Below, one piece after another: positions 1-7,003 of a stretch of 48,025 bases of DNA. The translations under genes and the position numbers were made by a program. Origin of the DNA: a bacterium (lineage in GTDB: Bacteria; Planctomycetota; Planctomycetia; Kolteriales; Kolteriaceae). The notes beneath the pieces are model-generated. The model was not told the DNA's origin. It saw only the letters and a list, made by a program, of their open reading frames with translations, and ran no database searches. Each line of letters opens with the position of its first letter. Within the stretch, counting starts at the first letter, position 1. The stretch covers positions 1 through 48,025 of the forward strand of contig JAIEPU010000225.1 of the NCBI GenBank assembly GCA_019748235.1. The letters run 5' to 3'.

Positions 1-548
1 GCATCTTCAGTAATGACGACGAAGAGTGCAAGGTTGATGGCATAGACACCCTCACGCAAAATCGCGCGCTGACGTCCTCGCTGTCCTCGCTGGCCGTCGG
101 TCGTCTCTCTGAGGAAATCGCGCGCAGCTTGAAAATCCTGGCACTCCACGACTCGCGCGAGTGTTTGATTGGGAGGAAGCGGCTCTCCGTCTCGCGAATA
201 GACGTAGCCGATCTTCCCCTGAGCGATCGTAATCAATGGGACGCGGTGGATAACGTATTGCCATCGCCAATAACCGAAGTGAATTCCACCTCGCAAAACT
301 TCTGCCTGCCAACCGGCTTGATCGTCGAGCGCGATGATCGTTCCCTCACTCACCGAACCTTTCACCGCCCAAAGTTTTTCAATAATGCCAACGGCGTTGT
401 TTGGAATGTGCCGCAACGTTAGCCAACAGAAGAGGAGAACGAGAAAGGATATACCCGCCATCCAAGCAAGTACCGTTCCCCAAATTCCGAGCGCGCGCAG
501 AAACTCTTGGGCCGACCAATCGGCCAAGACCGGATGAATGCCGAACAT
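1..548 (-). CDS. SPFH/flotillin-like membrane protein, 5' part only
   Basis: An open frame starts at ATG 546-548 and runs leftward off the window without a stop, so only about 182 N-terminal residues are visible. Residues 22-39 form one hydrophobic segment (an N-terminal membrane anchor), followed by LRHIPNNAVGIIEKLW and then a region ending in QRGRQRAILREGVYAINLAL. Phrases such as GYVYSRDGEPLPPNQTLARVVEC and the final 'REGVYAINLALFVVITED' are what I know from planctomycete SPFH/Band 7 (flotillin/YqiK-like) proteins, which scaffold membrane microdomains. The ribosome binding site is weak (an AAGG about 8-11 nt upstream). The family call is by recognition; its role here is unknown, and the C-terminal coiled-coil part lies outside the window. 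Confidence 0.8.
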   Translation of the reverse strand, partial: MFGIHPVLADWSAQEFLRALGIWGTVLAWMAGISFLVLLFCWLTLRHIPNNAVGIIEKLWAVKGSVSEGTIIALDDQAGWQAEVLRGGIHFGYWRWQYVIHRVPLITIAQGKIGYVYSRDGEPLPPNQTLARVVECQDFQAARDFLRETTDGQRGQRGRQRAILREGVYAINLALFVVITED

Positions 549-924
549 GAGACTAACCTTTGGACCGAGCAGGTCCATGTAACAACGGGGTCCGCGCCAA
601 TTGACGCTTGATGACGTGGAGTGCCCTTTCAATGAACGATTCGCGACACCTTGTCACGAACCGGCCGACGAGGTTAGCTGACGGGCTGGAGCTTGAAAGT
701 GCTCTGATTCACTGCGTCGTGAATCTTCGCCCCTGGCGAATCATTTGTATTCGCCGTTTGGGTCCCCCGTTGTCGCGTTTGTGATGCGCGACATTTGGCC
801 ACACTAGCGATTATTTTACACTGATTTTGGGCAAGCATCATTTTCGCACAATGGATTGTGACGCAAAGAATTGCTAGCCATCGATTTACCATCGGCGGAT
901 TTTGTATGGAGAAATGCGGCCTCG
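549..924. other. Non-coding gap with two adjacent hairpins (706-740)
   Basis: No convincing gene was found in these 376 bases. Two perfect inverted repeats lie back to back: GATTCAC/GTGAATC (706-712 and 719-725, loop 6) and TTCGCC/GGCGAA (726-731 and 735-740, loop 3). They lie about 185 nt downstream of the SDR stop and about 160 nt upstream of the SPFH start, both read on the minus strand. No U-tract follows either hairpin, so they could be a terminator for the upstream operon or part of the 5' leader of the SPFH gene. Function is unproven. Confidence 0.35.
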
Positions 925-1746
925 TTACAATCGTTTTCGGTGTAGTTCCATTCGAAATGCACGTCCCATTAGATTGCCGTAAAGAGTCGGCAACAGTCGT
1001 GTCAACCAGTACGTCAGCTTGCCTCGCCAAGTGAAAACCAGCAATCGTCGGCGATTCAGTGAGGCGCGGATGATATCGCGAGCCAATCGGTCGGGTCGAA
1101 GAGGTGTTCCAAGGGTAGACCGATCGAAGGCTAGTGGCGAACCGTCACCTGAGAGTCCGCGCTTCGCGAAATCAGTGTCAACAAAACTGGGACAGACCAT
1201 GGTAATCGACACGCCTTCGGCTTCGATTTCAATGCGAAGCGTTTCGAAATAGCCGTGAAGAGCATACTTACTCGCGCAATAGCCGGTCCGACCGACGAGT
1301 GGAGCAAAGCCGCATATACTGCTCATCACCACAATCCTTCCCTTCGCCCGAATGAGTGAGGGAAGGAGCAACCGAGTGATGTGAACCACACCGAAAAAAT
1401 TGACATCCATCACCCGCTGATAGACATCGATCGTCGTTTCTCGCGCGAGACTTACCTGCGTCAAACCAGCCGCGTGAATAAGAAAGTCAACACACCCGTG
1501 TTTCTCGACGATGGAAGTCATCGTCTCTTCCACATGCTCTCGCTGGGTGATATCACAGGAATGCAACGAAACGGGTTCGTTTGTTCTCAGCAGACTTGCC
1601 GATTCCTCAAGACGCGTCAGGCTGTGATCGACAAGCGCCAGTCCGTAGCCCTGCACAGCGAGGTCTTGGGCAATCGCGCGCCCAATGCCGCCTCCACCCC
1701 CGATAATCACCGCGATGCGCTGGCGATGGGACTGCTCAGAATTCAT
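925..1746 (-). CDS. Classical short-chain dehydrogenase/reductase
   Basis: A 273-residue NAD(P)-dependent oxidoreductase of the classical SDR family. The glycine-rich dinucleotide loop GGGGGIG is at residues 16-22. An Asp at residue 40, at the end of the second beta strand (LALVD), favours NAD(H) over NADP(H). The conserved Asn lies in DVNFFG (about 116), the catalytic Ser in MSSICG (about 143), and YCASK gives Tyr156 and Lys160. Its start overlaps the end of the upstream epimerase gene by 11 bp, so it is the last gene of a four-gene operon with a ThDP enzyme, a BASS transporter and the epimerase. The substrate cannot be read from sequence; from context it probably reduces or oxidises a carbonyl compound made or imported by the operon. 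Confidence 0.88.
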   Translation of the reverse strand: MNSEQSHRQRIAVIIGGGGGIGRAIAQDLAVQGYGLALVDHSLTRLEESASLLRTNEPVSLHSCDITQREHVEETMTSIVEKHGCVDFLIHAAGLTQVSLARETTIDVYQRVMDVNFFGVVHITRLLLPSLIRAKGRIVVMSSICGFAPLVGRTGYCASKYALHGYFETLRIEIEAEGVSITMVCPSFVDTDFAKRGLSGDGSPLAFDRSTLGTPLRPDRLARDIIRASLNRRRLLVFTWRGKLTYWLTRLLPTLYGNLMGRAFRMELHRKRL

Positions 1747-2710
1747 CGGACCTCCTCAGCCGATGTTCCCAAAAGAATTGGAAGACTTCACGAGAAGTCT
1801 TTCTTGGAACATAACCAAACTCCGTCTTCAATCGATCATTTGCGAGCACGGGCCGATATTGCAGAAACACGATCTGATCAGGACCGTGCGCCGATAAGCC
1901 CAGTTTTTGCGCCAGCCAGAGATAAAGTCGAAAGAGGGGAACTGGTATTGGCAGGTAAGACTTTCGTGTGATACGCGCGATCTCTCGCAAAGTCACCACG
2001 CCATCACCGGCAAGATTATATATCCCTGATTTTTCCCCTTCGATTCCTCTGACGATGATCTCAACAACATCTTCGTCCCAAATGAACACGAAAGGGGTTT
2101 CGAATCCCGCGATGCCGACGACGGCTCTCCCCTGAAATAAACGGGTAATCTGGTTGTCGGTCCTTTCTCCAAGGATGGTCCCTGGGCGAAGGACGAGCTG
2201 CTTCAATTCCGTATGCGTCCGCCGATACTCCGCTAACCGCTCTTCAATTAAGCGTTTGTGATCGGCGTAGGCGAACTCCGGATTTCCACGGAGTGGATCG
2301 GACTCATGCAGTGGAACGGGATTATCCGCATAATAGCCGTAAGACGCGCCGCTGCTGGTGACGACCAATTGACGAACCTCGGACTCAATGCAGGCGGCCA
2401 ACACATTTTCCGTTCCCCCAACATCCACCGATCGCTCGAATTCCCTTTTATCCGGCCCCCCCGGATTGACGATAGACGCCAGATGAACCACGATTTGCGG
2501 CTTCGCTTCCTTCATCGCGTTTCGAAGAGAACCATCACGCACATCACCGATCCGATAGTCGACGTTTTCGATTCGCTGATCTTCAGGGGTGAGGCGAACA
2601 TCGAACGCCGTGATATCAAAGAGCGATGAGGAACGAGCTAAACGTCGAACCAATTCAGTGCCGAGGTAACCGCCTGCTCCGGTAATGAAGATAGAGCGAC
2701 GCATCGTCAT
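1736..2710 (-). CDS. NAD-dependent epimerase/dehydratase (extended SDR)
   Basis: A 324-residue extended SDR of the NAD-dependent epimerase/dehydratase type. It opens with the nucleotide-binding loop TGAGGYLG (10-17), has an Asp at the end of beta 2 (AFDVRL), the strand HLASIV near residue 76, and a catalytic region with SSGASYG (119-125) and YADHK (Tyr148, Lys152). The C-terminal half is the substrate lobe, including LRPGTILGE. It overlaps the transporter gene upstream by 4 bp (ATGA) and the next SDR by 11 bp, so it is probably translationally coupled to both. The family usually acts on nucleotide sugars or on other hydroxy/keto substrates. With a ThDP enzyme and a transporter as partners, a role in small-molecule metabolism rather than glycan synthesis is equally possible. 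Confidence 0.87.
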   Translation of the reverse strand: MTMRRSIFITGAGGYLGTELVRRLARSSSLFDITAFDVRLTPEDQRIENVDYRIGDVRDGSLRNAMKEAKPQIVVHLASIVNPGGPDKREFERSVDVGGTENVLAACIESEVRQLVVTSSGASYGYYADNPVPLHESDPLRGNPEFAYADHKRLIEERLAEYRRTHTELKQLVLRPGTILGERTDNQITRLFQGRAVVGIAGFETPFVFIWDEDVVEIIVRGIEGEKSGIYNLAGDGVVTLREIARITRKSYLPIPVPLFRLYLWLAQKLGLSAHGPDQIVFLQYRPVLANDRLKTEFGYVPRKTSREVFQFFWEHRLRRSDEF

Positions 2711-3651
2711 GCTTGGGCACCCTCAATGCCATTACCGGTCAATTTGGGTGGCCGACGTGACCAGATCGTGGCGAGGGTAAGTCCCGAAATGACATGCCAG
2801 ATCCCCCACCATCCTGCAACAAGCGCCATCCCTCCAAGCCCGTCGAAGTAGCGAAAGACAAGCACAAGTCCGAGCGCTGAATTCTGAATCCCGACCTCAA
2901 TCGCGATTGCCCGTCGATCCGCCTCGGATAGTCCAGTCGCATACGCCGTGAAGTAACCGATGGCGAGAGCGGCTCCGTTTTGAAGAAACACTGCCAAGAG
3001 AACCCAGTGAATGTAATTGCGAAAGACGTCGAAATTCTTTGAGAAGGCAATTCCCACGAAAGCTAGAAACGCGACGATCGAAAAGACCTTGAACGGGGTG
3101 ATCATCCGACGAGCGAGTGTTGGGAAAAGGTAGCCACATGCCATACCAAGAGCGGTGGGTATGCCAAGGATGATGAGGATCGTTTGAAACAGATCAGAAG
3201 TCTCCATTTCAATGGCCGTCAAGATTTTTGCCGTCGCTGGATTGAGACTTCCCCAGATCGCCAAATTCAAAGGCGTAAAGAATACTGCCACCACGGTCGA
3301 GACCGCCGTCATCGTCACTGACATGGCAGCGTTCCCCTTTGAAAGCGCTGTTAGAAAATTCGAGAGGTTCCCACCAGGGCAAGCCGCGATCAAAATCATC
3401 CCTAGTGCCACACTAGGTGCGGGCCTGATGAGAATGGTGATGAGGAAACTGATGGCTGGAAGCAGAATGAATTGAGCGAAGAGGCCAATGAGGGGGCCCT
3501 TGGGCTGCCTGGCGATGCTAAGAAAATCTCCCACACGCAGATCGAGCGCAACACCGAACATAATCAAACCGATGATAATATTCAGAACCCAAAGGCCGTT
3601 CCCTTCAAAGTTGAGCCGAACGGCATCAAGCGATTCACTGGTCATTTCCAC
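2707..3651 (-). CDS. BASS-family (bile acid:sodium symporter-like) transporter
   Basis: A 314-residue polytopic membrane protein with about nine to ten hydrophobic segments. Two family signatures are visible: ACPGGNLSN at 90-98, and EVGIQN at 252-257, which corresponds to the sodium-site helix with its conserved Glu and Gln in BASS transporters. Members move organic anions (bile acids, pyruvate, pantoate, 2-oxo acids) with sodium across the inner membrane. The gene starts 5 nt after the ThDP enzyme stop and overlaps the epimerase by 4 bp. A transporter for an organic acid next to an enzyme class that acts on 2-oxo acids suggests uptake or export of the pathway substrate; this is inference. 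Confidence 0.88.
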   Translation of the reverse strand: MEMTSESLDAVRLNFEGNGLWVLNIIIGLIMFGVALDLRVGDFLSIARQPKGPLIGLFAQFILLPAISFLITILIRPAPSVALGMILIAACPGGNLSNFLTALSKGNAAMSVTMTAVSTVVAVFFTPLNLAIWGSLNPATAKILTAIEMETSDLFQTILIILGIPTALGMACGYLFPTLARRMITPFKVFSIVAFLAFVGIAFSKNFDVFRNYIHWVLLAVFLQNGAALAIGYFTAYATGLSEADRRAIAIEVGIQNSALGLVLVFRYFDGLGGMALVAGWWGIWHVISGLTLATIWSRRPPKLTGNGIEGAQA

Positions 3652-3656
3652 TTCGA

Positions 3657-5405
3657 CTAACCCTTGGGTTCTTCATGCATTTTTTTGAACGTAAGAAGGT
3701 TCGGGGCCCACATATGTTTAACTGGATCGACATCGACATGTATCACCGAACAGACTTCGCTTCTTAAACATCGTTCGAGGGCCGGCCTCAGTTCCGATAG
3801 GTTTCGCACGCGCTCGCCATGCGCTCCCATACTCTCCGCCAACTTGTCGAATTGGATCTCATGAAAATCAGCGTTGATTGTTTCGGATGGACCGAGGGAT
3901 TTCATGATGAGTGTCTTCAGCGGTTTTAGTGCGAACTGCTGATTCATCTTCACCATTCCCCACTGCTTGTCGCAGCAGACGAGGTAAACGACCTTCAACT
4001 TGTTTCGAACCGCCGTCTCGATCTCTTGTTGGTTGAACCCCATCGCGCCATCCCCGATCAGGCAGTAGACGAATCGATCAGGATGGGCGACCTTTGCTCC
4101 GAGTGCCTGAGCAACGCCCGCGCCAAGCATGCCGAACTTGAAGGTGGCAAGGACGGTCCCGGGCACACGGACCTCATGATAAAAGTTCCCCCACACGGCC
4201 GTGTTGCCGCCGTCTAGCACGACGTAAGAATCATCGGGGAAGACCTCTTGGCAGGCTCGTGCTAGATGCGCGGCGGTCAAAGGTCCATCCGGGCGGTCGA
4301 AAACCTTGTCGAGCTGCGCGCGAACCTTCTTTCGTTCTTCCGCATAATGATCAATCGTATCGACTCGCGAGGAAAAGACTGGTAGTGGTTCTCGCCGATC
4401 AATTTCCGCCAGGACAGACTCGATGAAAGCTTTCGCGTCTGACAACACCGGCAAGTCGACCGGCTTGTTGAGGCCAAGGATCTCCTCGTCATTGTCGACT
4501 TGAATATGCTTTTGTTTCGCGGGACTCGCCCAGTAGGGAGGCTTTCCCCACCAATCTGTCTCTCCTAACCGAGAACCAATCGTCAACACCAGATCTGCTT
4601 CGTTTCGAATCTGATTGCAAAGATCGATGTGAATCATCGAAAGCGATAATGGAGATGTCTCAGAGATCGCGCCGCGAGCGGCCCAACTCGTCAGGACAGG
4701 GATCCTCAGCTTTTCGGCAAGCTTCTGAAGTTCGCCGGACGCCATCGCGTGAAGCACTCCACTACCAGCGTGGATGATTGGGAGTTTCGCCGCGAGAAGC
4801 AGGTCGACGGCTTGCCTGACTTGATCAGGGTGAGGCGCGATCGGTGCCGTTCGTCGATACGTCCCGACCCGCGGCAGGCTGATGAGCTTCTCCTTGTTGT
4901 TCAAGATGCTCTCAGGAATGTCGAGGTGTACGACGCCCGGACGACCTCGGAAAGAAATGCGAAACGCACGCTTTACGAATTCAGGAACGCGCGAAAACGA
5001 CGGGACGACACCCGACCATTTCGCCATCGGCTTGATCACACCCACTTGATTAAAGTATTGATACGTCCCGCCTCGATCAGGATAGCCCGTGCCGAGCCGA
5101 CGGGTGCTGGTCAGAAGCAGGACCCGGTTCCCCTCGCCGTTCTCGACCGCGATCCCAGGCAATGCATTCGCCACGCCAGGTCCGTTGCTCGCGATGCAAA
5201 CGCCGAGACGGCCGGTCGTGCGCGCATAGGCTCCCGCCATGTGGACGGCACATGCTTCGTGCCGAGGACTCACAAGCTGAATGCCGTTACGAACGATCGA
5301 GGAATAGAGGCCGAAATAACTTCCATCGATGATGCCGAAGACTTTCTCGACTCCTTCTGCCTTCAACATGCGCGCGATGACTTCGCCCCCGAGCAACTTT
5401 TCCAT
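3657..5405 (-). CDS. ThDP-dependent enzyme, acetolactate synthase/pyruvate oxidase-like
   Basis: A 582-residue protein with the three-domain layout of the POX/acetolactate synthase group: PYR domain, central domain and PP domain. Numbered from the upstream ATG at 5465, the cofactor-activating Glu is E70 in SPRHEACAVH. The PP domain has GDGAMGFNQQE at 471-481, and the second metal-site motif reads CCDKQW (497-502) where relatives have NN or TN. The start at 5405 is chosen because GGAG stands 6 nt upstream; ATGs at 5465 and 5423 lack such a site. It heads a four-gene operon. Such enzymes cleave or join 2-oxo acids through a ThDP carbanion. The exact reaction is not deducible: biosynthetic acetolactate synthase is unlikely because no small regulatory subunit is present. 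Confidence 0.85.
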   Translation of the reverse strand: MEKLLGGEVIARMLKAEGVEKVFGIIDGSYFGLYSSIVRNGIQLVSPRHEACAVHMAGAYARTTGRLGVCIASNGPGVANALPGIAVENGEGNRVLLLTSTRRLGTGYPDRGGTYQYFNQVGVIKPMAKWSGVVPSFSRVPEFVKRAFRISFRGRPGVVHLDIPESILNNKEKLISLPRVGTYRRTAPIAPHPDQVRQAVDLLLAAKLPIIHAGSGVLHAMASGELQKLAEKLRIPVLTSWAARGAISETSPLSLSMIHIDLCNQIRNEADLVLTIGSRLGETDWWGKPPYWASPAKQKHIQVDNDEEILGLNKPVDLPVLSDAKAFIESVLAEIDRREPLPVFSSRVDTIDHYAEERKKVRAQLDKVFDRPDGPLTAAHLARACQEVFPDDSYVVLDGGNTAVWGNFYHEVRVPGTVLATFKFGMLGAGVAQALGAKVAHPDRFVYCLIGDGAMGFNQQEIETAVRNKLKVVYLVCCDKQWGMVKMNQQFALKPLKTLIMKSLGPSETINADFHEIQFDKLAESMGAHGERVRNLSELRPALERCLRSEVCSVIHVDVDPVKHMWAPNLLTFKKMHEEPKG

Positions 5406-5576
5406 TCGATTCTCCGACCCCATGCGATTGTCAAGACCATGGACGACCGAGCAGTAGCTCTTCATGCGACTTTTATGGAAGCCGCATCGACACGATGGTA
5501 CTGCAAATCAGGGAAAAGATCAGATTCTTACCTCGTCGATCGCGAACGAGAAAGCGGCTATCAAATCTGCCGGTAA
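5406..5576. other. Intergenic gap ahead of the ThDP operon
   Basis: These 171 bases lie between the ThDP gene start and the DUF1501 stop, both on the minus strand. They should hold the operon's promoter. I see no clear -35/-10 pair and no strong terminator hairpin. Confidence 0.3.
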
Positions 5577-6992
5577 CTAAGAGATGATGTCGTTAATGAT
5601 TCGACCGGAAACATCGGTGAGCCGGAAATTGCGCCCCGCATAACGATATGTCAGCCGCTCATGATCGAGACCTAGCTGCCGCAATATCGTCGCGTGTAGG
5701 TCGTGCATATGCACTTTGCCTTCAATCGCACGATGCCCAAATTCGTCGGTCGCCCCATGACTGAAGCTCGGCTTGAATCCCCCGCCTGCAAGCCAGACGG
5801 TGAATCCGCCCGGATTATGATCTCTCCCCGTCCCATTCTTCTCCGCGTAAGGAGTACGTCCAAACTCGCTTCCCCACCAGACGATGGTATCTTCGAGCAG
5901 TCCGCGGCGGGCCAGATCTTCGAGCAAGCCCGCGCATGGCTGATCGACTGCACGCGCATGCTCCGCGTGCTTCGGGAGATTGGAGTGTTGGTCCCACGCG
6001 GGATTCGCCGTGTTATCACCGTACGTGACTTGAATATATCTCACCCCGGCCTCGCATAGCCGTCGGGCCAGAAGACATTGCCTTCCGAAGTTGTCGGTCT
6101 CCTTTCGACCAATGCCATAGAGGTCGAGGGTCTCCTTCGATTCGCCGACGATGTCAAAGAGACCAGGCGCGCTTTGCTGCATCCTCCAGGCAAGTTCGTA
6201 CGAGGCCACCGCCGCCTCATACTCCCCATCCACCCCCCTACTTTGTTGCTGGATTGCATTCAATTCGCGAAGTCGTTCCAGTTCACGGCGCCCCAAGTCT
6301 GCGGATGAGTAGATCGACTTCAAATTGCGGATGACCGCCCGCTCTGCGGGCATACCTGCTTGTCCAACGGCGGTCCCTTGATATTTCGCAGGCAAGAATG
6401 CGGTGCCGTAGTTTCGGGCTCCGCCATTCCCCGCCGAGGGGCCGATGGTCACAAAACCGGGAAGGTTATCGTTCTCACTTCCCAAACCATACAGAACCCA
6501 CGACCCCATGGATGGGCGAATGAAGTTGGTCGCGCCGCAGTGAAGGAATAAAGTCGCGGGCCCATGTGCGACTCCCTCCGTCTGCATTCCGTGCAAAAGG
6601 CAAAGCTTGTCGGTGTGCATCGCCGTATGGGGGAAAAGTTCGGAAACCCATCGCCCCGATTCACCATAGCGAGCGAATTTCCAAGGTGATTTGAGTATTC
6701 GATGTGTCGATTCGCCGGTTCCCGTGTTGGCTCGCTGCCGAGCGTCATCGAAAGGCATTTTCTTTCCGTCCAACTCCGCGAGCTTTGGCTTGAAGTCAAA
6801 CGAATCGACTTGACTGACCCCTCCCTGCATGAAGAGGAATATGACTCGTTTCGCGCGAGCAGGGAAATGAAGCGTTCCCGCCGAGGTTGTTTCAGCCAGC
6901 GCGGCTTTCGAGGCGAGAGCCGACCATGCTAGCGAACCAAATCCGCATGCGGATTGCTTCAGGAATTGCCGCCGTGTTGTCCAATCACTCAC
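5577..6992 (-). CDS. DUF1501 exported protein (Tat-type signal), GTG start
   Basis: A 471-residue DUF1501 protein, a family related to the alkaline phosphatase/sulfatase fold and expanded in planctomycetes. The start is GTG at 6990-6992, preceded by GAGG with 6 nt spacing and only 11 nt after the stop of the heme/DUF1549 gene. The frame is open further upstream, but that part lies inside the upstream gene. The N-terminus TTRRQFLKQS followed by a hydrophobic stretch ending in ASKAALA is a twin-arginine signal, so the folded protein is exported. Family features include FMQGGVSQVDSFDFKP near residue 55, WWGSEFGRTPYAEK, and GRDHNPGGFTVWLAGGG near the C-terminus. The partner gene encodes a c-type heme protein; such pairs are usually co-encoded. 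The substrate is unknown. Confidence 0.9.
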   Translation of the reverse strand: MSDWTTRRQFLKQSACGFGSLAWSALASKAALAETTSAGTLHFPARAKRVIFLFMQGGVSQVDSFDFKPKLAELDGKKMPFDDARQRANTGTGESTHRILKSPWKFARYGESGRWVSELFPHTAMHTDKLCLLHGMQTEGVAHGPATLFLHCGATNFIRPSMGSWVLYGLGSENDNLPGFVTIGPSAGNGGARNYGTAFLPAKYQGTAVGQAGMPAERAVIRNLKSIYSSADLGRRELERLRELNAIQQQSRGVDGEYEAAVASYELAWRMQQSAPGLFDIVGESKETLDLYGIGRKETDNFGRQCLLARRLCEAGVRYIQVTYGDNTANPAWDQHSNLPKHAEHARAVDQPCAGLLEDLARRGLLEDTIVWWGSEFGRTPYAEKNGTGRDHNPGGFTVWLAGGGFKPSFSHGATDEFGHRAIEGKVHMHDLHATILRQLGLDHERLTYRYAGRNFRLTDVSGRIINDIIS

Positions 6993-7003
6993 GGAACGCC
7001 TCG

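Noticed and set aside
674-1030. Minus-strand open frame of 118 codons overlapping the SDR end
   Set aside because: It overlaps the SDR gene in another frame, has unusual composition rich in Thr, Gln, Asn and Cys, and no family features.
5406-5465. Longer N-terminus of the ThDP enzyme from ATG 5465 or 5423
   Set aside because: Neither ATG has a ribosome binding site, while ATG 5405 has GGAG at 6 nt, and the added residues are not part of the PYR domain.
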